Made by a program: the position numbers and the translations under genes. 64,000 nt of DNA from Nitrospirota bacterium (lineage in GTDB: Bacteria; Nitrospirota; Nitrospiria; Nitrospirales; Nitrospiraceae). Each line of letters opens with the position of its first letter. The stretch's first letter is position 1. Under the pieces are notes generated by a model. The model was not told where the DNA came from, searched no databases, and saw only the letters and a program-made list of their open reading frames with translations. The stretch covers positions 62,001-126,000 of the forward strand of contig JAUSMA010000029.1 of NCBI GenBank assembly GCA_030645475.1, written 5' to 3'. Below, in pieces: positions 49,583 through 58,505 of the stretch.

Positions 49583-50428
49583 TTATGGCTGGCGAAGGAA
49601 CCGGGGTTTGTCTCTCACAGACACCATTTTGACCAGGTCCCGCACAGACACAATGCCGACCACTTTGTTGTCCTCTGTCACTGCGAGGTGGCGAATCCGT
49701 TCCTCGGCCATGAGCCGACTGGCGTCGCGAACGGTACGGTTGATGTCGATCTGAATCAGGGGATAGTTCATCACGCTCCCGACCTTGGTGCTGCCCGCAG
49801 GGAGATGGGAGGCCATCCCTTTCCTCACCACATCGGTCTCGGTCACGATTCCGACCATTTCTCCAGCCTCCATCACGAGAAGCGAGCCGATCCGCTTCTC
49901 CGCCATCGTCTGCGCCGCCTCCAGCACCGTCCGTTCACTCGCAATGGTTTCCAGCGTCTGGTGCATGAGCACGCTGAGGGGCCGGTACACATTGTCGAGG
50001 TCATGAATGGGGCCCCCTTCTGAATCGACAAAATAGCGCGCGAGATCTCGCATCGAAATGATCCCGACGATTTCATCTTTGTCCGAGACGCAGAGATAGC
50101 GGACATGGTTCGTTTCCATCAGATGGCTCGCATCCAGCATGGGGCAATCCGGTGCGATCGTCAGCAGCGGACTGGTCATGATCTGATCCACCATCGTCAG
50201 GGAAGGATCGATTCCTTTGGCGAGCACCTTTCGAATCAGGTCCGTCTCAGTCACGATCCCGGACTCGCGAGTCATCCGACCCTCTGCGTCGGTCGACTCG
50301 ACCAACAGGGAGCCAAGGCTTTTCTCCCGCATGCGCTCCGCAGCCTCCACAATCGTGGTCTCGGGTGGGACGACTTCCAAGTATTGATGCATGAAATGCC
50401 CTACCGTGCTCACGGACTGCATTGTCAT
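49583..50428 (-). CDS. Four-CBS-domain protein
   Basis: 281 aa. Four CBS motifs, as two Bateman pairs: VPPETTIVEAAERMREKSLGSLLVE, TIAPDCPMLDASHLMETNHVRYLCV, ASERTVLEAAQTMAEKRIGSLLVM and IDINRTVRDASRLMAEERIRHLAV; each ends with GIV-T/S-E/M-D or RDL. CBS pairs bind adenine nucleotides; a stand-alone four-CBS protein can be an energy or redox sensor. ATG 50428 has AAAGGA upstream; 50434 is the other start. Confidence 0.92.
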   Translation of the reverse strand: MTMQSVSTVGHFMHQYLEVVPPETTIVEAAERMREKSLGSLLVESTDAEGRMTRESGIVTETDLIRKVLAKGIDPSLTMVDQIMTSPLLTIAPDCPMLDASHLMETNHVRYLCVSDKDEIVGIISMRDLARYFVDSEGGPIHDLDNVYRPLSVLMHQTLETIASERTVLEAAQTMAEKRIGSLLVMEAGEMVGIVTETDVVRKGMASHLPAGSTKVGSVMNYPLIQIDINRTVRDASRLMAEERIRHLAVTEDNKVVGIVSVRDLVKMVSVRDKPRFLRQP

Positions 50429-50975
50429 AGACATTCCTTTCCTTCTTGAGACCGCATGACGCTCTTCTCCCGCATGCTGATCATGCTCCGTAAGCGCATA
50501 TAGCGCAGCCCTAATATTTTGGCACTACCGTTGATACCTGCATAGGGCGAGCCAGGAAAGGGTCGTCGGGGAATAGGGCCGTACTCTGTGTTTTGCTGGT
50601 GGAATCAAGTGGATAGGTGCATCCGCCTGGCCGGTGGGCACGAAGAAAATCCGAAAGGGGCAACGCGCTACATTTTCGAGGATGCAGGTTGCGGTAAATG
50701 GCTACAGTGAGAGGAAATGGAGGCTGACGATCTTCTGTGCTCGCGCAACGCGCGCCCTGAGAAGGGCCTCGTTGGACGCGCGCAGTGGAAGATCAATCAG
50801 CCCCCATCCCTGAAGAGGGCACGAGCGAGCTTGGAAGGATCATATATACGGCAGGTGCTCGTCCGATGCGCGCAGTGGGGGACCAAGTAGGGCACCTTCC
50901 CGTGAAGGAGGCACCACTGTTGCTTTGTTATCTGGGGGAGTTCCGGCTCGACGAGGGTTTTGGTTGAGGGAGAAT
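50429..50975. other. Repeat-bearing spacer, no gene supported
   Basis: Contains a stretch at 50853-50875 that recurs at 61684-61706 with one mismatch (a GTGCTCGTYCGATGCGCGC core), and the related CTCGCGCAACGCGCGC with GGACGCGCGCAGTGG at about 50739-50785. GAGGGAGAAT before 50976 is the ribosome site of the next gene. A 60-codon frame at 50785-50967 is not convincing. Confidence 0.5.
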
Positions 50976-52313
50976 ATGGTTATGCCTGTCACGACGGTGC
51001 TGATTATGGGAGCGGCCGGCCGCGATTTTCATAATTTCAACGTGGTGTTTCGCGACCGTCCTGAGTATCGAGTCGTCGCCTTCACCGCGGCGCAGATTCC
51101 CAACATTGCAGGGCGTTGCTATCCTCCTGAGCTGGCAGGCTCCTTATATCCTGAGGGCATCCCGATTCATCCCGAGGGGGAACTTGAGTCTCTGATCGCG
51201 ATCCATAAGGTCGATGAGGTTATTTTTGCCTACAGCGATATCTCCCACGGCGATGTCATGCATCAGGCCTCGCGGGTATTGGCTGCGGGGGCGGACTTCA
51301 GCTTGTTGGGCGGGCGCCGCACCATGGTCCCGGCGAAGAAGCCCGTTGTGTCGGTCTGCGCCGTCAGGACCGGAGCAGGCAAGAGTCCGGCGACTCGCAA
51401 GATTGCATCACTGCTGCGTGAGGAAGGGCTCCGCGTTGCGGTCATCCGGCATCCGATGCCCTACGGGGATTTGGCCAAACAAGCGGTCCAGCGCTTTGCC
51501 TGTCTCGAAGATCTTCGTATTGCCGACTGTACGATCGAGGAGATGGAGGAATACGAGCCGCATATTCGGGAAGGGCACGTGGTCTTTGCGGGCGTGGATT
51601 ATGAGCGCATCCTGCGGGAGGCAGAACGAGAAGCCGATGTGCTCCTGTGGGACGGCGGCAATAACGATGTTCCATTTTTCGTGTCAGACCTGGAGATTGT
51701 CCTGGTCGATCCACACCGGGCCGGTCATGAGCGGATTTATTTCCCGGGCGAGGTCAACCTCCTCCGTGCCGATGTCCTGGTCCTCACCAAGATGGATACG
51801 GCCAGTCCGGAGCAGGTTCACGAGGTGCGGGCGAACATCCGGCAGCTCAATCCGAAGGCGGTGGTCCTTGAGACGGCGATGCCGGTCACCGTCGATCGTC
51901 CCCATCTGATCAAGGGGAAACGGGTGCTCGTCATCGAGGATGGTCCGACGCTCACCCACGGAGGCATGAGCTTCGGCGCTGGTGTTCTCGCCGCAAAGCA
52001 GCAAGGGGCCAGTGAGTTAGTCGACCCCAGACCCTATGCCGTCGGGACGATCCAACAGATCTTCGCCCAGTACCCCCATATCGGCAACCTGCTTCCAGCC
52101 ATGGGCTACGGTGCAACGCAGGTCCGGGAGTTGGAGGACACGATCGATCGGGTTCCGTGCGATGTCGTCCTGATTGCGACCCCGGTTGACTTAGGCCGAA
52201 TCATCTCTATTAAACAGCCGACATGCCGGGTGACATATTGTCTTGAAGAACAGGGGATACCGGGCTTCAGGGATGTGTTGGCAGGCGTGATCAGCCAAGC
52301 TAGAAACGGATGA
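50976..52313 (+). CDS. P-loop protein related to cyclic 2,3-diphosphoglycerate synthetase
   Basis: 445 aa. Residues about 1-110 form a Rossmann-like domain (VLIMGAAGRDFHNFN, then VDEVIFAYSDISHGDVMHQASRVL). The P-loop is CAVRTGAGKSPATRKIASLL, and LVDPHRAGHE and VLVLTKMD (NKxD-like) follow. These features match the family annotated as cyclic 2,3-diphosphoglycerate synthetase or COG2403 GTPase. In methanogens it makes an osmolyte and thermoprotectant; in bacteria the product is not settled. ATG 50976; ATG 50982 is also possible. Confidence 0.82.
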   Translation: MVMPVTTVLIMGAAGRDFHNFNVVFRDRPEYRVVAFTAAQIPNIAGRCYPPELAGSLYPEGIPIHPEGELESLIAIHKVDEVIFAYSDISHGDVMHQASRVLAAGADFSLLGGRRTMVPAKKPVVSVCAVRTGAGKSPATRKIASLLREEGLRVAVIRHPMPYGDLAKQAVQRFACLEDLRIADCTIEEMEEYEPHIREGHVVFAGVDYERILREAEREADVLLWDGGNNDVPFFVSDLEIVLVDPHRAGHERIYFPGEVNLLRADVLVLTKMDTASPEQVHEVRANIRQLNPKAVVLETAMPVTVDRPHLIKGKRVLVIEDGPTLTHGGMSFGAGVLAAKQQGASELVDPRPYAVGTIQQIFAQYPHIGNLLPAMGYGATQVRELEDTIDRVPCDVVLIATPVDLGRIISIKQPTCRVTYCLEEQGIPGFRDVLAGVISQARNG

Positions 52314-52362
52314 ATCCTATTCACGACGGCTGTCTCTCATATAGGCAAGGAAGGAGAACACC

Positions 52363-52602
52363 ATGAAAGGATCAGTGGCCACAAGAACGAAACAAGCCAG
52401 GCAACGAGCGCTCGATTGCTGCCATCGTTGCGGCGGGTTAATGGTGTCGGAATTTGCGCTTGAGACCAGAGGAGTGGAATGGCACTGTGTGACGTGCGGT
52501 GACCGGGTTGATCAGGTGATTCTGTCTCGCCGTCAACAGCAGGAAGCGCGACAAGAAACCGAACCGGTTTTTGCCGGTTCAGACCACGCTCGGTTGAATT
52601 AG
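52363..52602 (+). CDS. Small zinc-ribbon protein
   Basis: 79 aa: CCHRCGGLMVSEFAL and WHCVTCGDRVDQVIL, two CxxC pairs, paralogous to 39062. Basic N terminus. AAGGAGAAC before ATG 52363. It follows the P-loop gene by 49 bp. A GAACCGG-TTTTTG-CCGGTTC hairpin lies in its last codons (52561-52580). The next spacer (52603-52884) has no gene I can support. Confidence 0.65.
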   Translation: MKGSVATRTKQARQRALDCCHRCGGLMVSEFALETRGVEWHCVTCGDRVDQVILSRRQQQEARQETEPVFAGSDHARLN

Positions 52603-52884
52603 CCCGCGATATTCAGGTTACTGCTGGTAGGCTTAAAGCAACCGACACCACGTTTGCGAAGTTTGTTAGAGAAAGCGTCAGCGGCGGAGATCGTAAAAAT
52701 CTGAGCGGGGGCGGGTCAGAGAGCTCTGTGTCTATTATGGAGGTCTTGGAGGAGCGTTAGGCTTCCCACCCGTCGGCGGGCCTGCTCACCACCCCTGCGC
52801 TCGACCTCGATTCCCTTGAATGCTCCTCTCACCGAGGCCTTCGCTCACATATTAAAATAACCGTATTTCGTGAGAGGTCAATGG

Positions 52885-53613
52885 TCAGGTTGCGAGGCCG
52901 TGGGGTCCTACTGTGAGAGCCGTCTTCTTTTTCTTATCCTCGCCGACGGTGCGCTCACGCAGCCGGCGGACGAGCTCCAGGTAGGAGTCTGAGCGGATGA
53001 TCTTGTCGAACTGGCTGCGGTAATTCTTCACGAGGCTGACTCCGTCCGCGATGATGTCGTAGGCATGCCAGGTTCCGTCTTTCACATGCAGACGGTAATC
53101 CATCGGGATTTCGACTTTGCTCGACTGCAGTTCGGTCCGGACCTCCGCATAGTTTCCCTCGATCCGTTCGGAGAGATAGTGTACTTGTTCCCCCGAATAG
53201 CCTTCGATCTTTTCGGCATAGCGGTCGGACAGAAAGCTTTTGAAGAGTTCGACGAACTCGGTTCGCTCAACGGCCGTGAGTGGAGTCCAGTTGGCGGCGA
53301 GCGCTCGCTTCGACATTTCCGTGTAGTCGAAGTGGGACGCGATGACTTCCTCCAGCATACGCCTGCGCGGGATGCGCTTGGCCGGATCTTTGAGACTCTC
53401 GTCTTCGAGGATGCGGAAGACTTCAGAAGTCGTCGCACGGACCACTTCAGTTGGGGACTCTGTGTGCTGGCCCGACGCGCCGAACGCAACGGTGACGCTC
53501 AGGGCGGCAAGAAACAGAGCAAGGGCGAACGCTCCCCTCCGCGCGGTCCGACGTTCCGAAAACCTCGAACGTCGAACCCTGAACCCTCCCCCGTCTCGCT
53601 CGGCTATCCTCAT
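52885..53613 (-). CDS. mlaC: MlaC-family periplasmic phospholipid-binding protein
   Basis: 242 aa. After a basic N terminus and signal (FALALFLAALSVTVAFG) comes the MlaC/Ttg2D domain: ESLKDPAKRIPRRRMLEEVIASHFDYTEMSKRALAANW, FVELFKSFLSDRYAEKIEGY and DYRLHVKDGTWHAYDIIADGVSLVKNYRSQF. MlaC ferries phospholipids between membranes with the MlaFEDB transporter. No mlaE/F/D genes are next to it here, so this is an isolated copy. ATG 53613 or GTG 53616; the gene follows dodecin by 6 bp. Confidence 0.9.
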   Translation of the reverse strand: MRIAERDGGGFRVRRSRFSERRTARRGAFALALFLAALSVTVAFGASGQHTESPTEVVRATTSEVFRILEDESLKDPAKRIPRRRMLEEVIASHFDYTEMSKRALAANWTPLTAVERTEFVELFKSFLSDRYAEKIEGYSGEQVHYLSERIEGNYAEVRTELQSSKVEIPMDYRLHVKDGTWHAYDIIADGVSLVKNYRSQFDKIIRSDSYLELVRRLRERTVGEDKKKKTALTVGPHGLAT

Positions 53614-53619
53614 CACTCG

Positions 53620-53820
53620 TTAATCCAGTACGAACGTGACTTTCAGGTCCACGCGATACAAGGCGACCTTGCCATTGTCGATCACCACATGTTGCTCCTT
53701 CACCCACGCGGATTTGATGCCGTGGACGGTCTTGGCTGCCAGGGTGATCCCGTTCTGAATGGCATCTTCGAAACTCTTCGGCGATTCGACACTCAACTCG
53801 ATGATTTTCGCGACGGACAT
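53620..53820 (-). CDS. Dodecin
   Basis: 66 aa. SVAKIIELSVESPKSFEDAIQNGITLAAKTVHGIKSAWVKEQHVV and YRVDLKVTFVLD fit dodecins, small dodecameric flavin-binding proteins that store or scavenge riboflavin/FMN. The Trp in IKSAWVKE is the family flavin-stacking residue. AAGGAGG precedes the start (53832-53826). Length is standard. Confidence 0.93.
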   Translation of the reverse strand: MSVAKIIELSVESPKSFEDAIQNGITLAAKTVHGIKSAWVKEQHVVIDNGKVALYRVDLKVTFVLD

Positions 53821-54143
53821 GGGATTCCTCCTTTGTTATTGCGCACGCGAGCGCGGTTCAGACCGACGTTGTCACTTTTCAGTATGTAGCTCAAAGGCTC
53901 AGCCCTAAACTCACGGAGGAGCAAGCGACATGCCGCCAGGCTGTGGCAAGACCCTATTGAAAGAATGGTGGCAGTGCTTGGGGTTACGGTGCGGGAATGA
54001 AGATGAGAGCGGCGGTCCGACCCCGATCTCCGGGCAAAGTGCCTCAAACCTCAGAATTCCACTGCTGCAAAGCGCGACAGGGGTAAGGGCTGCCTCACGG
54101 GACATACGACGAGTATGTCTCGTTGTGGGTGCTTTTCGGGTGC
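53821..54143. other. Spacer, nothing supported
   Basis: No gene or structural feature I can support; frames here have no domains. The dodecin ribosome site is at its low-coordinate edge. Confidence 0.5.
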
Positions 54144-54497
54144 TCACGTGTGCCGCTTGTGGATCGTGATGTGGTTGTTGTCCTGATCCTCGATCACCGC
54201 CATGCGGCAGACAGGCGTGTCGAACGCTTCTGTGACGAACGCCACGGCCCGCTCTTTCATCTTGTGGAGAAACGCATCGAGGTCTGACACCTCAAACGCC
54301 ACCACCGCTCCTCTTGCTCCCGGAGTATGGCCCATCTCCGTTGTGGTGATGGCGAAGGTCGAACCGCCAAGGTCATATTCGACCCACACATCTTGGTAGT
54401 GGTAGCTCGCATGCAAGCCGAGCACATGTTCATAGAAGGCTCTCGCCCGTTCCATGTTCGAGACCGGATAGACAGTGAAGGCTATGGATGTGATCAT
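54144..54497 (-). CDS. VOC (glyoxalase/bleomycin-resistance fold) protein
   Basis: 117 aa, single VOC module: ITSIAFTVYPVSNMERARAFYEHVLGLHASYHYQDVWVEYDLG and GAVVAFEVSDLDAFLHKMKERAV and IEDQDNNHITIHKRHT. The C-terminal metal-site His/Glu positions are partly kept. Enzyme or ligand-binding role unknown. No close operon partner. Confidence 0.87.
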   Translation of the reverse strand: MITSIAFTVYPVSNMERARAFYEHVLGLHASYHYQDVWVEYDLGGSTFAITTTEMGHTPGARGAVVAFEVSDLDAFLHKMKERAVAFVTEAFDTPVCRMAVIEDQDNNHITIHKRHT

Positions 54498-54958
54498 TGC
54501 GTCTCCTTACAACCTCATTCTCTCTGAGGTTTCGACGGGGTTCGAACTCACCGCAAAATCCCGTTTGTTGCTGGACCACTAGCCCAAGACGATCGAGGAT
54601 CGTCTTAGGCCCCGCTGCGAAAGTGAGGTCTCAGACTTCGAGCAAAGACGTCGGCATGGCACACATCAACCTTTCTGCAAGGTGAGATGCATCAGCTGTG
54701 CCGCCTGTAGAGTGGAAAGTTCGTCTTGTGCTCAGAGGCTGGGAAAGGGAATGAATATCACAGAGACAATTGATAGGGACACGACCGTAGCGTTTTGCGG
54801 CAGGGCCTTCGGGAGGTCTGAGGTATTTGTCTGCAGTATCAGGATGGGGGAGCCTGGGGTTGGGTACGTGTTGAGCGCGCTATGGCTTGAATCGTGAGAC
54901 ACGTCGCATCGCGGCATCGCTGTTGCGTCTGCTAGAGCAGGAGAAGGAAGACCCTCTC
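54498..54958. other. Spacer with a hairpin
   Basis: No gene supported. A perfect 9-bp stem (AAGACGATC-GAG-GATCGTCTT, 54586-54606) lies inside, without a T-run. A GGGGTTCGAACTCACCGC string near 54538 looks tRNA-like but does not fold. GAAGGAAG before 54959 is the ribosome site of the next gene. Confidence 0.4.
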
Positions 54959-55546
54959 ATGGCGAAACATATCACGATCATTCAAGGCCATCCCGACGCG
55001 CAGCATCGCCATTTCTGTCATGCGCTGGCGGATGAGTATGCGAAGGGTGCGGAAGACGGCGGGCATGATGTCCAGTGCATCGAAGTAGCCGCCTTGGACT
55101 TTCCCTTCCTGCGAACGAAGGAGGACTTTGAGAAGGGAACACCGCCGGAGGCCATCAGGCAAGCTCAGGACGCGATCAAGTGGGCGGACCATCTCGTCAT
55201 CATCTATCCCCTCTGGCTTGGGTCGATGCCCGCGTTGCTCAAAGCGTTTCTCGAGCAGGTGTTGCGCCCGGGCTTTGCGTTTGAATATCAGAGGTCCGGC
55301 GGGATGGCGAAGAAGCTGCTCACCGGCAAGTCCGCAAGAATTGTGGTGACGATGGGCATGCCGGCCTTCGTCTACCGATGGATTTTCTTTGCCCACAGCC
55401 TCAAGAGCCTCCGACGCAACACGCTCTGGTTCTGCGGTATCGGGCCGATCCGATCGACGATCATCGGCTCCATCGAAGGGATGAATGAGAAGCAGCGGTT
55501 GGGATGGCTGGATGAGATGAGGGGACTGGGGGAGGCGGGGAAATAG
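54959..55546 (+). CDS. NAD(P)H oxidoreductase, flavodoxin fold (KefF/YwrO-like)
   Basis: 195 aa. N-terminal IIQGHPDAQHRHFCHALADEYAKGAEDGGHDV is the phosphate-binding start of the Flavodoxin_2 fold, with DHLVIIYPLWLGSMPALLKAFLEQVLRPGFAF typical of NQO1/KefF-type enzymes. Reduces quinones or other acceptors with two electrons, protecting from radicals. ATG 54959 follows AAGGAAGA. Confidence 0.88.
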   Translation: MAKHITIIQGHPDAQHRHFCHALADEYAKGAEDGGHDVQCIEVAALDFPFLRTKEDFEKGTPPEAIRQAQDAIKWADHLVIIYPLWLGSMPALLKAFLEQVLRPGFAFEYQRSGGMAKKLLTGKSARIVVTMGMPAFVYRWIFFAHSLKSLRRNTLWFCGIGPIRSTIIGSIEGMNEKQRLGWLDEMRGLGEAGK

Positions 55547-55812
55547 ACGGGTGGCGAAGGGTGGGCAGCTTCGGGAGCGACATCATGCGATGCTGTCGGC
55601 GCACGCTGTCCTCCATGCGTATTGATTCTAACCTTGCGCGATGTCGTCCACCTTCGTGCCCATCCCTTCCACCCGCCGTATGTTGGCGAGGGGGGATAGC
55701 GAGCAAGCAACGATTCACCCGAGGCGCTCGCTGCTTGAACGAGAGGTCTTTCCCTTGTACAGTGAAGGGGTCGTTTGCACCGCTTGAATCTCACAAGACA
55801 TCGGGAGGCACT

Positions 55813-56460
55813 GTGACGGTTCAGAACAAGTTCTTGTTATGGGGCCTGCTTGCCTGGTATCTCGCGCTGTCGGGTTGGACAGCCTACCGTCCGGTGGATC
55901 CAGAATTCTGGGCTATCGCCAGCATCCTCCCGGCATTGCTGGTGGCGGGGCTGGTCGCCATGCACCGGTGGATGCCTTTGTCGACGGCCTCGTATGTCTT
56001 GATCACCCTCTTTCTGAGCCTCCATACTGTTGGTGTTCATTACACCTATGCGCAGGTGCCGCTTGGCACATGGCTGGATCAGTCATGGCATTTCGGGCGC
56101 AATCACTTCGATCGTGTCGTGCACTTTAGTTTTGGCTTTCTCCTGGCCTATCCGATGGAGGAGGCATTTCGGCTCCTGGCTCACGCGCGAGGCTGGCTGC
56201 TCTACTATCTGCCAGTCATGACCGTCTTGGGGTTGAGCGGCCTCTGGGAAATCGTCGAGTTCTGGGTGGCGGATACGGTGCATCCGGAGCTGGGTATGGC
56301 CTATCTCGGTTCTCAGGGGGATGTGTGGGATGCCCAGAAAGATATCGCCGCTGCGTTCTATGGCGCGTTGCTCTGCGTGATACTGCTCATGATCGTGCGC
56401 AGCCTGCGGAGGCCTCACGCCGCGCTCCAGCCTCAGGACGTCGCGTTCGAATCAGCCTGA
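55813..56460 (+). CDS. DUF2238 (YjdF-type) membrane protein, copy 1
   Basis: 215 aa, start GTG 55813 with GGGAGG upstream. Six hydrophobic helices. LHTVGVHYTYAQVPLGTWL, FDRVVHFSFGFLLAYPMEEAFRLLA, ELGMAYLGSQGDVWDAQKDIAAAFYGALL are DUF2238 signatures. Function unknown (possibly a membrane-lipid or stress protein). Adjacent tandem paralogue follows. The 266-bp leader has no other feature. Confidence 0.88.
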   Translation: MTVQNKFLLWGLLAWYLALSGWTAYRPVDPEFWAIASILPALLVAGLVAMHRWMPLSTASYVLITLFLSLHTVGVHYTYAQVPLGTWLDQSWHFGRNHFDRVVHFSFGFLLAYPMEEAFRLLAHARGWLLYYLPVMTVLGLSGLWEIVEFWVADTVHPELGMAYLGSQGDVWDAQKDIAAAFYGALLCVILLMIVRSLRRPHAALQPQDVAFESA

Positions 56461-56476
56461 CATGAGAGCGGGAGTC

Positions 56477-57106
56477 ATGGACAGGAGCGGGGCGCGAGAG
56501 GGAAGCCAACGCCTGCTGCTGGGACTGCTACTGCTCTATGGGTTGTTCTGGACCTGGTTGGCCATCGCGCCGTTCGATCGTCGAGATTGGTTGCTGGAAA
56601 ATCTCCTCTCCTTGACGCTCGTCGCCGTCTTAGTCCTGACCCACCAGCGGTTCCAGTTTTCCGTGACTTCCTACTGTCTCATCGGTCTGTTCCTGACGCT
56701 CCACGCCATCGGCGCGCACTATACCTATGCCGAGGTGCCGTTCGGATTTTGGCTCAAAGACCTCTTCAGCTTGAGTCGCAACCCGTTCGATCGCATTGCA
56801 CATTTTTCATACGGTCTCCTGTTGCTGTATCCCCTTCGTGAACTTCTGATACGCCTGGCCGGGGTACGGGGATTGTGGTCCTCGTATCTATCCGTCAGCG
56901 GTATCCTGGCCCAGAGCGGTTTCTTTGAAGTGGCGGAAGCGGTGGTGGCGAGCATTGTGAGCCCGGAACTAGGGAATACCTATCTCGGAACCCAAGGAGA
57001 TGAGTGGGATGCGCAGAAGGACATGGCGGCGGCATTGGCCGGCGCGCTGCTCACGACATGTGTCACGTTCGTGATGTCCGCGTTTCCTGTCCGGGATCGT
57101 TCATGA
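56477..57106 (+). CDS. DUF2238 (YjdF-type) membrane protein, copy 2
   Basis: 209 aa from ATG 56477 (an in-frame ATG lies at 56462). Same signatures: LHAIGAHYTYAEVPFGFWL, FDRIAHFSYGLLLLYPLRELLIRLA, ELGNTYLGTQGDEWDAQKDMAAALAGALL. It follows copy 1 by 16 bp, a tandem duplication that has diverged. A hairpin ATCGCCTC-GCAC-GAGGCGAT (57112-57131) follows the stop but has no T-run. Confidence 0.88.
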   Translation: MDRSGAREGSQRLLLGLLLLYGLFWTWLAIAPFDRRDWLLENLLSLTLVAVLVLTHQRFQFSVTSYCLIGLFLTLHAIGAHYTYAEVPFGFWLKDLFSLSRNPFDRIAHFSYGLLLLYPLRELLIRLAGVRGLWSSYLSVSGILAQSGFFEVAEAVVASIVSPELGNTYLGTQGDEWDAQKDMAAALAGALLTTCVTFVMSAFPVRDRS

Positions 57107-57277
57107 GCCATATCGCCTCGCACGAGGCGATCGGCAATCCGGTCCTGTCCGTCTGTCCCCGCTGTCGCATTTCACCACGGTCCTTCATCGGCAACGTGGC
57201 AAAAGGCTCCTAGGGCGTCTGCCCTTCCCCCGTCTTCTCCTGCAGAATCACAAGTTTTCCGTGGCATACCTCATGCT

Positions 57278-57302
57278 GGTTATATAAAGGGGTTGTATAA
57301 CC
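57278..57302. promoter_or_regulatory. Inverted repeat, candidate operator of the efflux operon
   Basis: GGTTATA (57278-57284) and TATAACC (57296-57302) are perfect inverted arms, 11 bp apart, ending directly at ATG 57303. Could bind a metal-responsive repressor or form an mRNA hairpin. No regulator gene is adjacent. Confidence 0.45.
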
Positions 57303-58505
57303 ATGTGGCCAGGAGCTTCTGGAAAGATGCTGAACAATCTCGTCAACTGCGTGTTCCTCGTTTCATTAGCCTTAGCCGGGTTCATGTCCTGCGAGAGAAC
57401 GCCCGACCCGGTGTCTGAGGCCAATAAGGCCGCTGTGGCTGAGAGGCCTGGAGTGCTTCGTCTCACGCCCGAAGAACTCGGGCGGACGGCCATTGAGGTC
57501 GTGCCGGTTGCCCGCGGGCAGGTGCTGGTGCCTCGGGAGTTTCCCGCCACCGTGCAGTCCAATGAAAATGAGTTGGCCGAGGTCACCACGCTCATCAGAG
57601 GCCGGGTGGTCAAGGTCTATGTGGATGTCGGTCAAGATGTGAAAAAAGATACCTTGCTGGCGATGCTCCACAGTACGGATCTCGGCTTGGCGGAGGGAGC
57701 CTACTTGAAGGCAGTGGCAAGACTGCATGAAGCAGAATTGGCGCACGAGCGCGCCAGGGATCTGCATGAACACAAGGCCGTGAGCCTGGCCGAGCTGCAG
57801 CGCCGCGAAGCCGAAATGAAAACGGCGCGGGCTGAGGCCCGCGAAACGCAGAATCGCCTCGAGCTGCTCGGCGTACCTAGGCGGGAAATCGAGCGGTTGA
57901 ACCGTGAGCATACGATTAAGGCCGACGTGCCGTTGCGCGCGCCCTTCGACGGTCGGGTCATTATGCGCAATATCACCAGGGGCGAGGTCGTTGAGACGAA
58001 CCAGAAATTCTTCACCGTGGCAGACCTGTCGGAGGTGTGGGTGGTCGGCAACGTGCCGGAGAAGGACGTGCAGTATATCCGCAAGGAGCAGAGGGTCGAT
58101 GTCATCGTATCCGCCTATCCCCATCCCATCTTTCCGGGAACGATTACCTACATCAGCGATGTGATCGATGCTGCCACCCGCACGATGCGTCTGCGGGTCA
58201 CGGTGCCGAATCCCGATCGACTGCTGAAACCGGAAATGTTCGCCACCGTCCGTGTCTATGCGGCGCCGATCCCGGATGCTTTGACTGTGCCGCTTGCGGC
58301 AGTCCAAAACGGACCGGTTGGGAAAATACTCTTTGTCCAAAAAGAGGCGAACGAATTCGAAGTGCGGACGGTCAAGTTGGGAAGCGAGCAGGGAGAGGTT
58401 GTGACGGTGCTGGAGGGGGTGAGCGCCGGCGAGCAGGTTGTGACCAAGGGATCGTTCGTCCTCAAGTCTGAAATGGAACGGCACAAGATCGAGCCGGCGC
58501 TATGA
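57303..58505 (+). CDS. RND efflux membrane-fusion protein (CusB/CzcB-like) lipoprotein
   Basis: 400 aa. A lipobox-like GFMSC follows the signal. Then the barrel-sandwich hybrid ATVQSNENELAEVTTLIRGRVVKVYVDVGQDVKKDTLLAML, an alpha-hairpin (about 130-200), and a beta-barrel domain with PHPIFPGTITYISDVIDAATRTMRLRVTVPNPDRLLKPEMFATV. Typical CzcB/CusB layout. Links the inner-membrane pump to an outer-membrane channel; no channel gene is in view. ATG 57303 sits right after the inverted repeat; ATG 57327 is possible. Overlaps the pump gene by ATGA. Confidence 0.93.
   Translation: MWPGASGKMLNNLVNCVFLVSLALAGFMSCERTPDPVSEANKAAVAERPGVLRLTPEELGRTAIEVVPVARGQVLVPREFPATVQSNENELAEVTTLIRGRVVKVYVDVGQDVKKDTLLAMLHSTDLGLAEGAYLKAVARLHEAELAHERARDLHEHKAVSLAELQRREAEMKTARAEARETQNRLELLGVPRREIERLNREHTIKADVPLRAPFDGRVIMRNITRGEVVETNQKFFTVADLSEVWVVGNVPEKDVQYIRKEQRVDVIVSAYPHPIFPGTITYISDVIDAATRTMRLRVTVPNPDRLLKPEMFATVRVYAAPIPDALTVPLAAVQNGPVGKILFVQKEANEFEVRTVKLGSEQGEVVTVLEGVSAGEQVVTKGSFVLKSEMERHKIEPAL

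Noticed and set aside
54530-54560. tRNA-like string (TTCGAACTC) before the VOC gene start
   Set aside because: No cloverleaf forms around it on either strand; the T-stem does not pair.
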